A stretch of 64,000 nucleotides of DNA from Curvibacter sp. CHRR-16 (GCF_018474005.1 NZ_JAHCSH010000002.1:434001-498000); one strand, 5' to 3'; counted from the stretch's first letter, positions 43,325 through 52,672 are shown. Made by a program: numbers and translations. The notes: generated by a model from the sequence alone, not told the origin.

Positions 43325-44419
43325 ATGACAACCCTCAACCCCTTGTCCCCTGCCTCAGCAATGCCTGTTGTTTCCACCCCTGCCATACCGCGCTCCCGGC
43401 GCGTGCTACTGCGCCGCGCCGCATGGGCTTTGGCAGTGGTGCTGCTGGCCCACAGCGCCCTGTTGCACACGCCACTGCAGTGGCTGCAGCCATGGGCCGA
43501 CTCCACCGCTGGCAATGCCGTACAGGTGCAATTCATCATCCCTGAAGATTCACCACAAAAAATAGCCGCAGAGCAACACCAGCAAGCTGCAGCAGCTACA
43601 AAAACCATAGCAAAAAGCACCCCAACCGCACCGCGCAACACCTCGGCCGAAAACGTGTCGAGCCAGCCCCCTGCCCCGCAGCCCCCCTCTCCACCCCAAC
43701 CAGACGGTTCCTCCGGCTCTGGCGCAGCTATTAGCGCCGCTGCTTTGGCAACGGCCAGCGGGGTGGCGACTGCAGCCCCGCCGGTGGCCCCTGCGGCCAA
43801 CGCCAAGCTGGTGTTTGACGTCGCAGTGCAAGCCAAAGGGCTGACGCTCAACCCCAGTGGCGAGTTGCTGTGGCAGCATGACGCCACCACCTACAACGCC
43901 CGCTTGTCACTCAGCCACCTGTTTTTCAGCCGCAGCCAAACCAGCCGCGGCAAGCTCACAGGCAATGGACTGCAGCCCGTCCGCTTTGGCGACAAGGTGA
44001 AAAGCGAGGTGGCGGCCCATTTCGACTGGGATGCGGGCAAAGTCACCTTCAGCGCCAACACGCCCGACGTGGCGCTGACACCTAGCACGCAAGACCAGCT
44101 CAGTGCCTTGCTGCAGTTGGGGGCGCAAATTGCAGCGGCTCCACCACAGTACCCCACAGGCACCGTGGTGCGCATGGCGGCCATCGGCCCACGCTCGGAG
44201 GAGCAGTGGGAATTTGTGCTGGCTGGCACGGAAACCCTCAAACTTCCTGGGGGTGAGTTGGCCACGGTCAAGGTGACGCGGGCCCCTGCGGTGCAGTACG
44301 GCAACAGAGCGGAAATATGGCTAGCCCCCGCACTGGGCTACTTGCCCGTGCGCATTCGGCTCATTGAATCGAACGGCGATATTGCCGATATGCAATGGAA
44401 GGAAACACAACAGCCGTAA
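43325..44419 (+). CDS. DUF3108 domain-containing envelope protein
   Basis: A 364-residue protein. A basic N-terminus and a single membrane helix (~32-50) precede a Pro/Ala/Ser-rich, TonB-like spacer (~70-150) and a C-terminal DUF3108 domain (~160-360) with ARLSLSHLFFSRSQTSRGKL and LGYLPVRIRLIESNGDI. The spacer codons at about 43583-43617 resemble the dispersed repeat. Function unknown; periplasmic, anchored in the inner membrane. The divergent neighbour is only 26 bp away. Confidence 0.85.
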   Translation: MTTLNPLSPASAMPVVSTPAIPRSRRVLLRRAAWALAVVLLAHSALLHTPLQWLQPWADSTAGNAVQVQFIIPEDSPQKIAAEQHQQAAAATKTIAKSTPTAPRNTSAENVSSQPPAPQPPSPPQPDGSSGSGAAISAAALATASGVATAAPPVAPAANAKLVFDVAVQAKGLTLNPSGELLWQHDATTYNARLSLSHLFFSRSQTSRGKLTGNGLQPVRFGDKVKSEVAAHFDWDAGKVTFSANTPDVALTPSTQDQLSALLQLGAQIAAAPPQYPTGTVVRMAAIGPRSEEQWEFVLAGTETLKLPGGELATVKVTRAPAVQYGNRAEIWLAPALGYLPVRIRLIESNGDIADMQWKETQQP

Positions 44420-44496
44420 ACCTGTTACCCTTGAAACCCAAGAAGTAGGCCTCATTTGCAGCCCATCTCTTGCCCACCTGCCTAAAGGGAACTGCC

Positions 44497-44802
44497 ATGA
44501 ACACTCTGTACGACTCCGAATCTTTCACCGTGACCCACATCTTGGCCAACGCTGAAACCGAAGGTCTGGCCGTCCCCGGTAACGAAATGGCCGCCTTGGA
44601 AGGCACTCCGGTGTTGGCCCGCCACGGTTTTGAGATCGTGGACAAGCGCACCGGCAAGGAAATTTATCTGGACGGTTCGTGGGCCGAGTATTTCCACCAG
44701 CGTATCCAACGCTGGCAAGACAGCAGCCCCACCCAAGAGGAAGTGGAAGAAACGCTGGACCAGTTCAGCGTGTTGGCGCAAAACCCCGTCGTGGTGCACT
44801 GA
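44497..44802 (+). CDS. DUF3567 domain-containing protein
   Basis: A 101-residue soluble protein with the DUF3567 start MNTLYDSESFTVTHI, the central ARHGFEIVDKRTGKEIYLDG and WAEYFHQRIQRWQ. ATG 44497 follows AAAGGGA. The family is common in Betaproteobacteria and of unknown function. It lies between the DUF3108 gene and purU, all on the plus strand. Confidence 0.88.
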   Translation: MNTLYDSESFTVTHILANAETEGLAVPGNEMAALEGTPVLARHGFEIVDKRTGKEIYLDGSWAEYFHQRIQRWQDSSPTQEEVEETLDQFSVLAQNPVVVH

Positions 44803-44889
44803 GTCCCGCACCTGGCTGTGGCAGCCCTGTGGCGGCCAATTGACCGAGCCCGGACAACGGGTTCGGCCAGTCGGCGACAATAGGGGGTT

Positions 44890-45738
44890 ATGACGACTCC
44901 CACTTACATACTGACTTTTTCTTGCCCCGACCGTTTGGGCTTGGTACACGTAGTCTCGGGCTTTTTGCTCGAGCATGGTGGCAATATCGAAGAGGCCGCC
45001 CAGTTCAACGACCACGACACTGGCTTGTTTTTCATGCGTGTGCAGTTTGCCTGCCCGCTGCCGGTCGATGAATTGCGCAAGCTGCTGGCGGTGTTTGCGC
45101 AGCCGCTGCAGTTGCAGTGGAGCTTGCACCCCACGGCCCAGCCCATGCGCACCGTGCTCATGGTGAGCAAAGAAGGGCACTGCCTCAACGACTTGCTGTT
45201 CCGCTGGAAAAGTGGCCTGCTGCCGCTGGACATCCGCGCCATCATCAGCAACCACCGCGAGTTTTACCAACTGGCGGCCAGCTACAACGTGCCCTTCCAC
45301 CACATCCCCGTCACGGCAGCGACCAAAGAGCAAGCCGAGCAGCGCCAACTGGAGATCATCGACAGCGAAGGCGCTGAACTGGTGGTGCTGGCGCGCTATA
45401 TGCAAATTCTGAGTGACTCGATGTGCCGCGCCCTCAATGGCCGCGCCATCAACATCCACCACAGCTTCCTGCCCAGCTTCAAGGGTGCCAAGCCCTACTA
45501 CCAAGCGCATGACCGCGGCGTGAAGCTGATTGGCGCTACCGCCCACTACGTGACGGCCGACTTGGACGAAGGCCCCATCATCGAGCAAGACGTGGCCCGT
45601 GCCGACCACAGCAAGACCGTGGAAGACCTGACCGCCATGGGCCGCGATACCGAGAGCCAAGTGCTGGCCCGGGCCGTCAAGTGGCACAGCGAGCACCGCG
45701 TGCTGCTCAACGGCCACCGCACGGTGGTGTTCAAGTAA
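44890..45738 (+). CDS. purU: formyltetrahydrofolate deformylase
   Basis: A 282-residue enzyme releasing formate from 10-formyl-THF to balance one-carbon pools and supply formate for PurT. N-terminal ACT domain (~1-85, SCPDRLGLVHVVSGFLLEHGGNI) and a formyltransferase domain (~90-280) with INIHHSFLPSFKGAKPY, the catalytic His/Asp region and DLDEGPIIEQDV. Length is normal. Confidence 0.97.
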   Translation: MTTPTYILTFSCPDRLGLVHVVSGFLLEHGGNIEEAAQFNDHDTGLFFMRVQFACPLPVDELRKLLAVFAQPLQLQWSLHPTAQPMRTVLMVSKEGHCLNDLLFRWKSGLLPLDIRAIISNHREFYQLAASYNVPFHHIPVTAATKEQAEQRQLEIIDSEGAELVVLARYMQILSDSMCRALNGRAINIHHSFLPSFKGAKPYYQAHDRGVKLIGATAHYVTADLDEGPIIEQDVARADHSKTVEDLTAMGRDTESQVLARAVKWHSEHRVLLNGHRTVVFK

Positions 45739-45748
45739 GCCTATCGCT

Positions 45749-46597
45749 TTAGGCTTTGCCTTGGGCCATGGCTTGGCCCAAGCGCACGGGCGCGGCGGGC
45801 TCCCACCCGGCCTGCCAGTCCATCCCCAAGCGCGGCCACAACATAACAACGGTGGAACCGAGCAAAAAGCGCCCCATCTCGTCACCCTTGCGCAGACTCA
45901 CTTGGCCGGGTTGGTAGCTCCATTCGGTCACCTCAGCGCGGCGCGGTGGGTTCACCACCCCATGCCATGCGGTGGCCATGCTGCCCACGATGGTGGCACC
46001 CACTAGCACCAAAGCCAAGGGGCCGTGGGGGGTATCAAAAATGCAGACCACGCGCTCGTTGCGGGCGAACAAGCCCGGCACGTTGCGGGCGGTCAATGGG
46101 TTGACCGAGAACAGATCCCCCGGCACATAAATCATGCGGCGCAACTCACCATCGCAGGGCATGTGGATACGGTGGTAGTCCTTGGGGCTAAGGTAAATGG
46201 TGCAAAACCACCCCTCTTGAAACTGCTGCGCCAGCCCGCTGTCCCCCCCCACCAAGGCCGTGGTGCTGTAGTAGCGGCCTTTGGCCTGCAAGAGCTGGTC
46301 TCCGCTGATGGCACCCAACTGGCTGACTGCGCCATCCACGGGGCTTACCCACGTGCTGTCGGCCAAGGGGCGCAAGCCCTCTTTCAGGGGGCGGGTAAAA
46401 AATTCGTTGAACGTGGGGTAGCTAGCCGGATCAGGGTTGGCGGCCTCAGCCATGTTGACGCCATAGCGCTGGATAAAGCGGCGAATCATGCCGGTGGTCA
46501 AACTCCCACCGCGGTAATTGGCGAGGTGCCCTGCCGTCGCAGTGAGCGCGGTTTTGGGCAAGAGGTACTGCGGCAATACGGCCAGGGTTTCGTTCAC
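45749..46597 (-). CDS. psd: phosphatidylserine decarboxylase proenzyme
   Basis: A 282-residue inner-membrane enzyme making phosphatidylethanolamine. The self-cleavage/pyruvoyl site LGST lies at ~residue 252 (GRFLLGSTVVML). Other motifs: YPTFNEFFTRPLKEGLRP (~63), SPVDGAVSQLG (~88) and HRIHMPCDGELR (~143). Product PE is the main cellular source of ethanolamine, though there is no operon link with eut genes here. Convergent with purU, divergent from the glcD-like gene. Confidence 0.97.
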   Translation of the reverse strand: MNETLAVLPQYLLPKTALTATAGHLANYRGGSLTTGMIRRFIQRYGVNMAEAANPDPASYPTFNEFFTRPLKEGLRPLADSTWVSPVDGAVSQLGAISGDQLLQAKGRYYSTTALVGGDSGLAQQFQEGWFCTIYLSPKDYHRIHMPCDGELRRMIYVPGDLFSVNPLTARNVPGLFARNERVVCIFDTPHGPLALVLVGATIVGSMATAWHGVVNPPRRAEVTEWSYQPGQVSLRKGDEMGRFLLGSTVVMLWPRLGMDWQAGWEPAAPVRLGQAMAQGKA

Positions 46598-46698
46598 GGG
46601 GCACTCGCTTTCTGTAACTAGCTGTGGATTCTAGACACTGCTAGCATGCAAGCGCACGAAAACAAGACCCCCACAAGCACTTCACTGCGGAGACACGC

Positions 46699-48213
46699 AT
46701 GGCGTCATCACCCACCACCAATCAAGCTGGCACCGAGACAGAGTTGCTATCAAAAAAGGAGCTGCAGCAGCTTATGGTACAAGCCCTGCAGCACGATTTG
46801 CCTGTAGAAAATTTGCTCTGGCACGATGCACAAACCACGCCTTACGAATGCGATGGACTGACCGCCTACCGCCAGCGCCCGCTGCTGGTGGCCTTGCCCG
46901 AGACAGAGGCGCAGGCTGCTGCCGTGCTGCGCACTTGCCAGAACCTGGGTGTGCCCGTCGTTGCGCGCGGTGCGGGCACCGGCTTGTCGGGCGGGGCCAT
47001 GCCCCACGAACGCGGTGTCACGCTCTCACTGGCGCGTTTTAACCGCATCGTGGCAGTTGATGCCAACAGCCGCACCGCCCGCGTGCAATGCGGGGTGCGC
47101 AACTTGGCTATCAGCGAAGCCGCTGCCCCACTCGGCTTGTATTACGCGCCCGACCCGAGCAGCCAGATCGCCTGCACCATTGGCGGCAACGTGGCCGAGA
47201 ATTCAGGCGGCGTGCACTGCCTCAAGTACGGCCTGACGCTGCACAACGTGCTGCGTGTGCGTGGCCTCACGGCTGCGGGCGATGTGGTGGAGTTTGGCAG
47301 TGAAGCGCTGGATGTGCCGGGCTACGACCTCTTGAGCGTGGTGGTAGGCAGCGAGGGCCTGCTGGCTGTGGTGACCGAAGTGACCGTGCGCCTGACACCC
47401 AAGCCGGCGCTGGCACGCTGCATCATGGCCAGTTTTGACGATGTGCGCACTGCCGGCCATGCCGTGGCTGCTGTCATTGCAGCAGGCATCATCCCTGCCG
47501 GGCTGGAAATGATGGACAAGCCCATGACCGCCGCCGCCGAAGACTACGTGCATGCGGGTTACGACCTCGATGCTGCGGCCATCTTGCTGTGCGAGAGCGA
47601 CGGCACGATGGACGAGGTGGAAGAAGAGATTGCCCGTATGCAGCAAGTGCTGCGCGATGCGGGGGCCACACGCCTGGCTGTGAGCCAGAACGAAGCCGAA
47701 CGCTTGCGTTTTTGGAGCGGGCGCAAAAATGCCTTTCCCGCCAGCGGGCGCATCAGCCCCGACTACATGTGCATGGACAGCACCATTCCGCGCGCCCGAT
47801 TGGCCGACATGCTAGAAGCCATTGGCCAGATGGAGCGCAAATACCAATTGCGCTGCTGCAATGTCTTCCACGCAGGCGATGGTAATTTGCACCCGCTGAT
47901 TCTGTTCAACGCCAACAACCCCGATGAACTGCACCGCGCCGAACTGTTTGGTGCCGACATTCTGGAAACCAGCGTCGCCATGGGCGGCACGGTCACGGGT
48001 GAGCATGGCGTGGGCGTGGAAAAACTCTCCAGCATGTGCGTGCAATTCACCGCAGCAGAATTGGCGCAGATGCACGCGCTCAAAGCAGCCTTTGACCCCA
48101 GCGGCATCCTCAATCCCGGCAAAGCCGTCCCCACCCTGCATCGCTGTGCCGAATACGGCAAGGTGGTGGTAAAAAACAATCAGCCTAGGTTCCCCGAGCT
48201 GGCTCGGTTCTGA
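46699..48213 (+). CDS. glcD: FAD-linked oxidase, GlcD/D-lactate dehydrogenase type
   Basis: A 504-residue flavoprotein. FAD_binding_4 domain at ~60-200 (VPVVARGAGTGLSGGAMP) and FAD-oxidase C-terminal domain at ~225-480, with VFHAGDGNLHPLI and GEHGVGVEK near the end, as in glycolate oxidase subunit GlcD. No glcE/glcF genes follow in the window, so a different 2-hydroxyacid substrate or distant partners are possible. Codons for ELLSKKELQQL (~46743-46773) resemble the dispersed repeat. GGAG precedes the ATG. Confidence 0.88.
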   Translation: MASSPTTNQAGTETELLSKKELQQLMVQALQHDLPVENLLWHDAQTTPYECDGLTAYRQRPLLVALPETEAQAAAVLRTCQNLGVPVVARGAGTGLSGGAMPHERGVTLSLARFNRIVAVDANSRTARVQCGVRNLAISEAAAPLGLYYAPDPSSQIACTIGGNVAENSGGVHCLKYGLTLHNVLRVRGLTAAGDVVEFGSEALDVPGYDLLSVVVGSEGLLAVVTEVTVRLTPKPALARCIMASFDDVRTAGHAVAAVIAAGIIPAGLEMMDKPMTAAAEDYVHAGYDLDAAAILLCESDGTMDEVEEEIARMQQVLRDAGATRLAVSQNEAERLRFWSGRKNAFPASGRISPDYMCMDSTIPRARLADMLEAIGQMERKYQLRCCNVFHAGDGNLHPLILFNANNPDELHRAELFGADILETSVAMGGTVTGEHGVGVEKLSSMCVQFTAAELAQMHALKAAFDPSGILNPGKAVPTLHRCAEYGKVVVKNNQPRFPELARF

Positions 48214-48222
48214 CCTAGGCTG
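48181..48222 (+). terminator. nested hairpin across the glcD-like stop codon
   Basis: CAGCCTAGGT (48181-48190) pairs perfectly with ACCTAGGCTG (48213-48222); inside it CCGAG and CTCGG form a second stem with loop CTGG. The stop codon lies at its right base. No T-run follows on either side, so it may be a Rho-related or RNA-stability structure. Confidence 0.5.
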
Positions 48223-48247
48223 ATGGAGTGGGTTCTAAACGCGGGGA

Positions 48248-48835
48248 TTAGAACTTGTAGGCGATGCCGAAGGACACGGTAGAAGATGTGGGCTGCAGCT
48301 GACCAGTGGCGTTGGGGTAGGTCTGCTTATCGTATTGGCTAAACATCAACTCAGCATTCCACAAAACATTTTTATTGATGTTTGATTGCAGCCCAAAACC
48401 TAAGCCTGTACCAGAGACTGTTTTGCTTTGATTAACAATTCCAGACAACTCACCACTGCCGCCTACAGATGCAAGTTTGCCGTAGTACAAGTTAGTTCCT
48501 TTAGCATAGCCAACAACAGCAAATGCGCTGTATGCATTTTTCAGTTTTGCTGTTTCATTAGTCCATTCGCCAAACTTGTTGTCCACAGCTTGGATGCTCG
48601 CACCTGCGCCCAATACCCACGACTCTCCCAGCGCCCAGTTGTATTGGGCTGTCAAACCCAAATTTGCTGTACTTTGTGATGTGCTGTCTGTTTGCCCACT
48701 GGAGCCAGTATTCTTACCAGAGACCAAGTCCACGCTTGCTCCCACTTGGAAACCAGCAAAATTTTGAGCTTGCGCAAAAGCTTGACCGGCAAATGCGAAA
48801 GAAGCGGCAGCTGCTACGATAGCGATACGTTTCAT
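48248..48835 (-). CDS. outer-membrane beta-barrel protein (paralog 1)
   Basis: A 195-residue exported protein with signal peptide ending AFAQA (~22) and a small eight-strand barrel pattern: alternating hydrophobic strands such as NFAGFQVGASVDLV, AQYNWALGESWVLGAGAS, and terminal VSFGIAYKF with the C-terminal Phe needed for BAM assembly. ATG 48835 follows AAAGGGG. It shares length and layout with the gene at 49294-49881. AT-richer than neighbours. Function unknown, perhaps OmpW/opacity-like adhesin or porin. Confidence 0.82.
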   Translation of the reverse strand: MKRIAIVAAAASFAFAGQAFAQAQNFAGFQVGASVDLVSGKNTGSSGQTDSTSQSTANLGLTAQYNWALGESWVLGAGASIQAVDNKFGEWTNETAKLKNAYSAFAVVGYAKGTNLYYGKLASVGGSGELSGIVNQSKTVSGTGLGFGLQSNINKNVLWNAELMFSQYDKQTYPNATGQLQPTSSTVSFGIAYKF

Positions 48836-49005
48836 CAAATTACCCCTTTGGAAAGTTTTCTTACAAGTTCGCTATTTTGCATCAAAACTTCCGATGCATT
48901 TCTATTTTCTGTTTATCAGCACCTATTGCACAACAATCTATAGCTAGCTTCCGCCTGCTTCAGCTTGCAAACGTCCAAAATTAACACTTTATTAAAGTGA
49001 ATTGA

Positions 49006-49221
49006 GATGTTTTCGAAACCGCTGCTGCCACAACCAAAAACAGCCAAAGCTTTTTCGTTTCCGGCATTGGTCAAAAGAAAACCGTCGATGCGGCCCAAGT
49101 TTGCGGTGGCGCTGACAAAGTCAAGGGCGTAGCTGTGGAGGAGTCTGCAGGCAACGTTTTGCTGAGCATAGTGACTTTGGGGATTTACACCCCACGCACT
49201 GCACGTGTGTATTGCAAATAA
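49006..49221 (+). pseudogene. Bor-family lipoprotein remnant
   Basis: A 71-codon open frame without a start codon encodes the conserved C-terminal part of the Bor/lambda-Bor-like lipoprotein family: FFVSGIGQKKTVDAAQVCGG, then a middle stretch and LGIYTPRTARVYCK before TAA at 49219. Stops lie directly upstream in this frame (TGA at 49003). Another frame just upstream has a short lipoprotein-like stretch (LASAC near 48944-48958), also preceded by a stop. The N-terminus thus appears frameshifted or lost. Intact Bor proteins are ~95 residues. Confidence 0.7.
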
Positions 49222-49244
49222 TGCAATCGCCCTGCGCGCCATAA

Positions 49245-49270
49245 AAAAAACCCGCTTACGCGGGTTTTTT
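49245..49270. terminator. bidirectional intrinsic terminator
   Basis: AAAAAACCCGC (49245-49255) pairs with GCGGGTTTTTT (49260-49270) around loop TTAC; A/T runs on both strands. It serves the barrel gene ending at 49294 and would also end the Bor remnant. Confidence 0.92.
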
Positions 49271-49293
49271 CTTTAGGCAATCGTGCAGCTTGC

Positions 49294-49881
49294 TTAGAAC
49301 TTGTAAGCGACACCCAAAGACAGGCTATTGGAACTGCCTTTGACTTTGTTCGATGCGCTCAGATCCACCTCGTCGTAGCGCTTGGCCATGAATTCGGTGG
49401 AGAGCAAAATGTTTTTGGTCAAAGCGGTCTGCCAGCCAAAGCCGATGCCATAGCCAGAGAGGGTTTTGCTGCCTTCTGTACCTGATTGGGTGATTTTTCC
49501 GTCTGTGCCGACCGCTGCAACCTTGGCGTAGACCAAGTTGCTGGCATCCAGTGCCAGGCCAGGGGCCACAAACACGCTGTAGGTATTTTTGCCTTTGGCT
49601 TCAATGCCATTGGCTTCACCGGCTTTGTTGTCTACCAGTTGATAGGAAGCACCGACACCCAGCACCCATTCGTTGCCCAATGCCCAGTTGTATTGGGCGG
49701 TCAATGAAACGTTGGCGGTGTTTTGGCTTTCGCTAAAGCCACTGGAGGACAGTTCAGTTTTAGAAGACACGGCATCGATGCTCGCGCCGAGTTGGAAACC
49801 AGCAAAGTTTTGGGCTTGAGCAAAGGCTTGACCTGTGAAAGCAGCGGCAGCCAGAGCGATGGCGGTAGTGATTTTGCGCAT
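49294..49881 (-). CDS. outer-membrane beta-barrel protein (paralog 2)
   Basis: A 195-residue barrel protein, the same length as its neighbour. Signal peptide ends AFAQA; the mature start AQNFAGFQLGASID and the segment TAQYNWALGNEWVLGVGAS nearly repeat paralog 1, and both end xxLGxAYKF/xxFGIAYKF. Loops differ most, as expected for surface-exposed parts. ATG 49881 has AAGGAG upstream. The pair arose by tandem duplication with the Bor remnant between. Function not assignable. Confidence 0.85.
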   Translation of the reverse strand: MRKITTAIALAAAAFTGQAFAQAQNFAGFQLGASIDAVSSKTELSSSGFSESQNTANVSLTAQYNWALGNEWVLGVGASYQLVDNKAGEANGIEAKGKNTYSVFVAPGLALDASNLVYAKVAAVGTDGKITQSGTEGSKTLSGYGIGFGWQTALTKNILLSTEFMAKRYDEVDLSASNKVKGSSNSLSLGVAYKF

Positions 49882-49983
49882 GAAGCACTCCTTAGGGGGT
49901 AAGTTAATGACTAAACGGTCATTAATAGTACATCCAAGCCCCAATCCCATGCAAGCAAAATGGTTAATCCAGTTGTGTGCGGA

Positions 49984-50829
49984 TCACACAAACCCGCTCA
50001 CAGGCATATCGGCACCGCGTTGCAACCAATTGGTGGCGTTGTAACTGCATGCACCATCGGTGACGTGCAAGGTATAGGCATGGCGAGACTGCATTGAGCG
50101 ATTGGGCGCGCTGTAGTGGGGTAGGAATCCATGAAAAACCACCAGCGTGCCCGCTTGCACCTCCAAAGGCACTGCCCCCGTTGTGGCACTGGGCCATGGT
50201 GTATCGTCGATTCGGCGCTTGCTCACTTTGTCACCAAAGCGCTCAAACCTTTCGCGCAAAGGTCCATGGTGCCCACCCGGTTGCACCCACAAACAGCCGT
50301 TGTGGAGTGTGGCGTCTTCCAAGGCAAACCAGAAGGTCGTGACACTTTGCGGTGTGGTGTCAAAGAAAGTAGCGTCTTGGTGCCAATCCACCTCCCCACC
50401 AATACCCGGCTGCTTGAAGATGTACATGGACTGCCAAATCTGTGCTTGCTGCAAGCCCACATCCTTGGCCACTGCAGCCAACTCCGGGCCATGGCTGAAT
50501 TCGACAAACACAGGGTCTAGGTCATGCATGGCATGGCCGATTTTGTTGATGGACAAGGCCTTGGCTTGCTTGAGTCGGCCTTGTGAATCGAAGGCTTCCT
50601 CTTCAAAGAAGCAACGCACCTTGTCAGCCGAATCCAAGAAATATTGGTTCAAACGCCGCGTTTGCTCATTGGTGGTAAAGACCATTTGCCCCTCGTGCTC
50701 CGGGTCATAGGCATCCACAATGGCCTGTGCTCGCTCACGCAAGCGGGCAATCGCATGCGGTGTTTTGAAATGGGGCAGCACGACATAACCGTCGCGCTGG
50801 TATTGAATCAGTTGGTCAGGTGTCAGCAT
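49984..50829 (-). CDS. phytanoyl-CoA dioxygenase (PhyH) family protein
   Basis: A 281-residue Fe(II)/2-oxoglutarate-dependent oxygenase. The double-stranded beta-helix shows the metal triad HxD in VDWHQDATFF (~155) and a distal His in HGFLPHYSAPNRS (~240), with an Arg nearby (SRHAYTLHV) for 2-oxoglutarate. Start at ATG 50829 (MLTPDQLIQYQRDGYVVL) is standard for the family. Substrate is not clear; relatives hydroxylate fatty acyl-CoA, ectoine or natural products. Confidence 0.9.
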   Translation of the reverse strand: MLTPDQLIQYQRDGYVVLPHFKTPHAIARLRERAQAIVDAYDPEHEGQMVFTTNEQTRRLNQYFLDSADKVRCFFEEEAFDSQGRLKQAKALSINKIGHAMHDLDPVFVEFSHGPELAAVAKDVGLQQAQIWQSMYIFKQPGIGGEVDWHQDATFFDTTPQSVTTFWFALEDATLHNGCLWVQPGGHHGPLRERFERFGDKVSKRRIDDTPWPSATTGAVPLEVQAGTLVVFHGFLPHYSAPNRSMQSRHAYTLHVTDGACSYNATNWLQRGADMPVSGFV

Positions 50830-50879
50830 GCGCACAGTGTAGAACGGTGCCACACGGAACGCACGCCAAACTCTGCCCT

Positions 50880-52672
50880 TTAGAAACTCTCCCACTCATC
50901 ATCAGCCGCCTTGGCCGTGGCCATTGGCAAACTCTTAGCCGGTGACGCTGGCGCCACTGGTGCTTTGGCGGCGGCTTTGGGCATACTGGCTGCTGCAGGC
51001 TTAGCCATGGCGGTGGGTTTAGAAACAGCCGACTTCGCAGTGGGTTTGTAGGCAGATGCCGTGCTCACTGGCTTGTGGGCCACGGCACCACCGGCACCTG
51101 CAGAAGAGGCGTAACTACTGCGCACGCTCTCTTGTCCATTGAGCTTGAACACCCCCACCGCCTGCACCAACTCATTGGCCTGACTCTTGAGGCTGGCCGC
51201 CGCCGCTGCCATCTCTTCGACCAAGGCCGCGTTTTGCTGCGTCGTCTGGTCTATGCTGCCTATGGCCTCTCCCACTTGGCTCACCCCTGCGCTTTGCTCT
51301 GCGCTGGCGGCGCTGATCTCGCCCACGATGTCGGTCACTCTGCGGATGCTGCTGACCACCTCTTGCATGATCTGGCCTGCTTGGTCTACTTGGGTGGAGC
51401 CTTGTTCTACCTTTTCTACGCTGGTGCTGATCAATGTTTTGATTTCTTTGGCCGCTTCGGCGCTGCGCCCTGCCAAGGCGCGCACTTCACTGGCTACCAC
51501 GGCAAAGCCTCTGCCTTGTTCGCCTGCGCGGGCCGCTTCTACGGCAGCGTTCAGGGCCAGGATGTTGGTTTGGAAGGCGATGCCGTCGATGACGCCGATG
51601 ATGTCGGCAATCTTTTGGCTGCTGGTGTGGATGTCGCGCATGGTCTGAACCACTTGGGAGACCACTTGCCCGCCTTGGGTGGCGACGTTGCTGGCGTTTT
51701 GGGCCAGTTGGTTAGCCTGGGAGGAGCTGTCGGCGTTTTGCCGTACGGTGGAGCCTAGCTCTTCCATGCTGGCTGCTGTCTCTTCTAGGGCGCTGGCTTG
51801 GCTTTCGGTGCGGGAAGAGAGGTCTTGGTTGCCGCTGGCTATTTCGGCACTGGCGTTGGCTACCGAGTCGGAGCTGGTGCGCACTTTGCTCACTACCTGG
51901 ATCAGGGAGTCTTGCATGCTAGACATGGCGGTGAGCACCTTGCCCACTTCATCGTTTCGATCCACCTGAACACGCTGCGTCAAATCCCCTTCAGCGATTT
52001 TGCTCGCAATGTGCAAGGCATGCTCCATGGGGCCCACCAATGCACGAATGACGCTGTAGGCTGTCCATATGCCCAGCACGATCATGACAAAAACACCAAT
52101 GGCCAACAGCATGCTCGCTGTAGAGGCGGCCGATGCGGCTTTATCGGCGACTTCTTTGACGATTTTCTCCTGCACGGCAGTGGCATCTTCCATCGCCTTG
52201 AACATGTCTGCCTGCTGAGTTGTGAGCTCATTGAGCAATAAACCAAAGGCTTTTGGTTTGTCACCTTCGTCAGCGGCCTTGAGTAAAACAACGCGGGTTG
52301 AGCGATAAGCCTCGCGTGCTTTTTTCACACGCTCCAAAGCTTCCCGAGCACTAGGAAGAGATAGTGTTTATCCAACTGCTCTAGATAGCCATTGGTTTCT
52401 TTACCGTTGTCGTCCAATTTCTTTTTGATGTCTGCCTTACGGGCAGCTTCATCAGTGATCACGTAGTCGCGCAAGTAGCGCGAGGTGTCCTGCATGTTGT
52501 CTTTGATTTCGTTAAACAGCCTGAGTTTGACCATCCGATCATTGACCAACTCATCCAAAGTCCGGTTGATGCCGTTTAATGTGATAACGCTATTGATACC
52601 AAGCGCCAAACCTATGGCGAGTAGGAAACCAAAGCCCCATACCAAACGCTGCTTCATGGTCCAGCTATTCAT
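50880..52672 (-). pseudogene. methyl-accepting chemotaxis protein disrupted by a frameshift
   Basis: Together the two frames make a ~597-residue chemoreceptor. The N-terminal frame (from ATG 52672 behind GGGAG) encodes helix 1 and part of a four-helix-bundle sensor and terminates at 52325. The second frame continues the sensor from about 52358 (LPSAREALERVKKAR), followed by helix 2, HAMP and an intact signalling domain with [23 protein letters not shown] (in part), ending in EWESF, the CheR/CheB-tethering pentapeptide type. The break lies in a CTCTTCC stretch at 52355-52360 and needs a net -1 or +2 change. No other damage is visible, so it may be recent, phase-variable or a sequence error. 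Confidence 0.85.

Noticed and set aside
48916..49242. 108-codon minus-strand frame between the barrel paralogs
   Set aside because: It is the reverse complement of the Bor remnant, whose plus-strand translation shows a clear family match.
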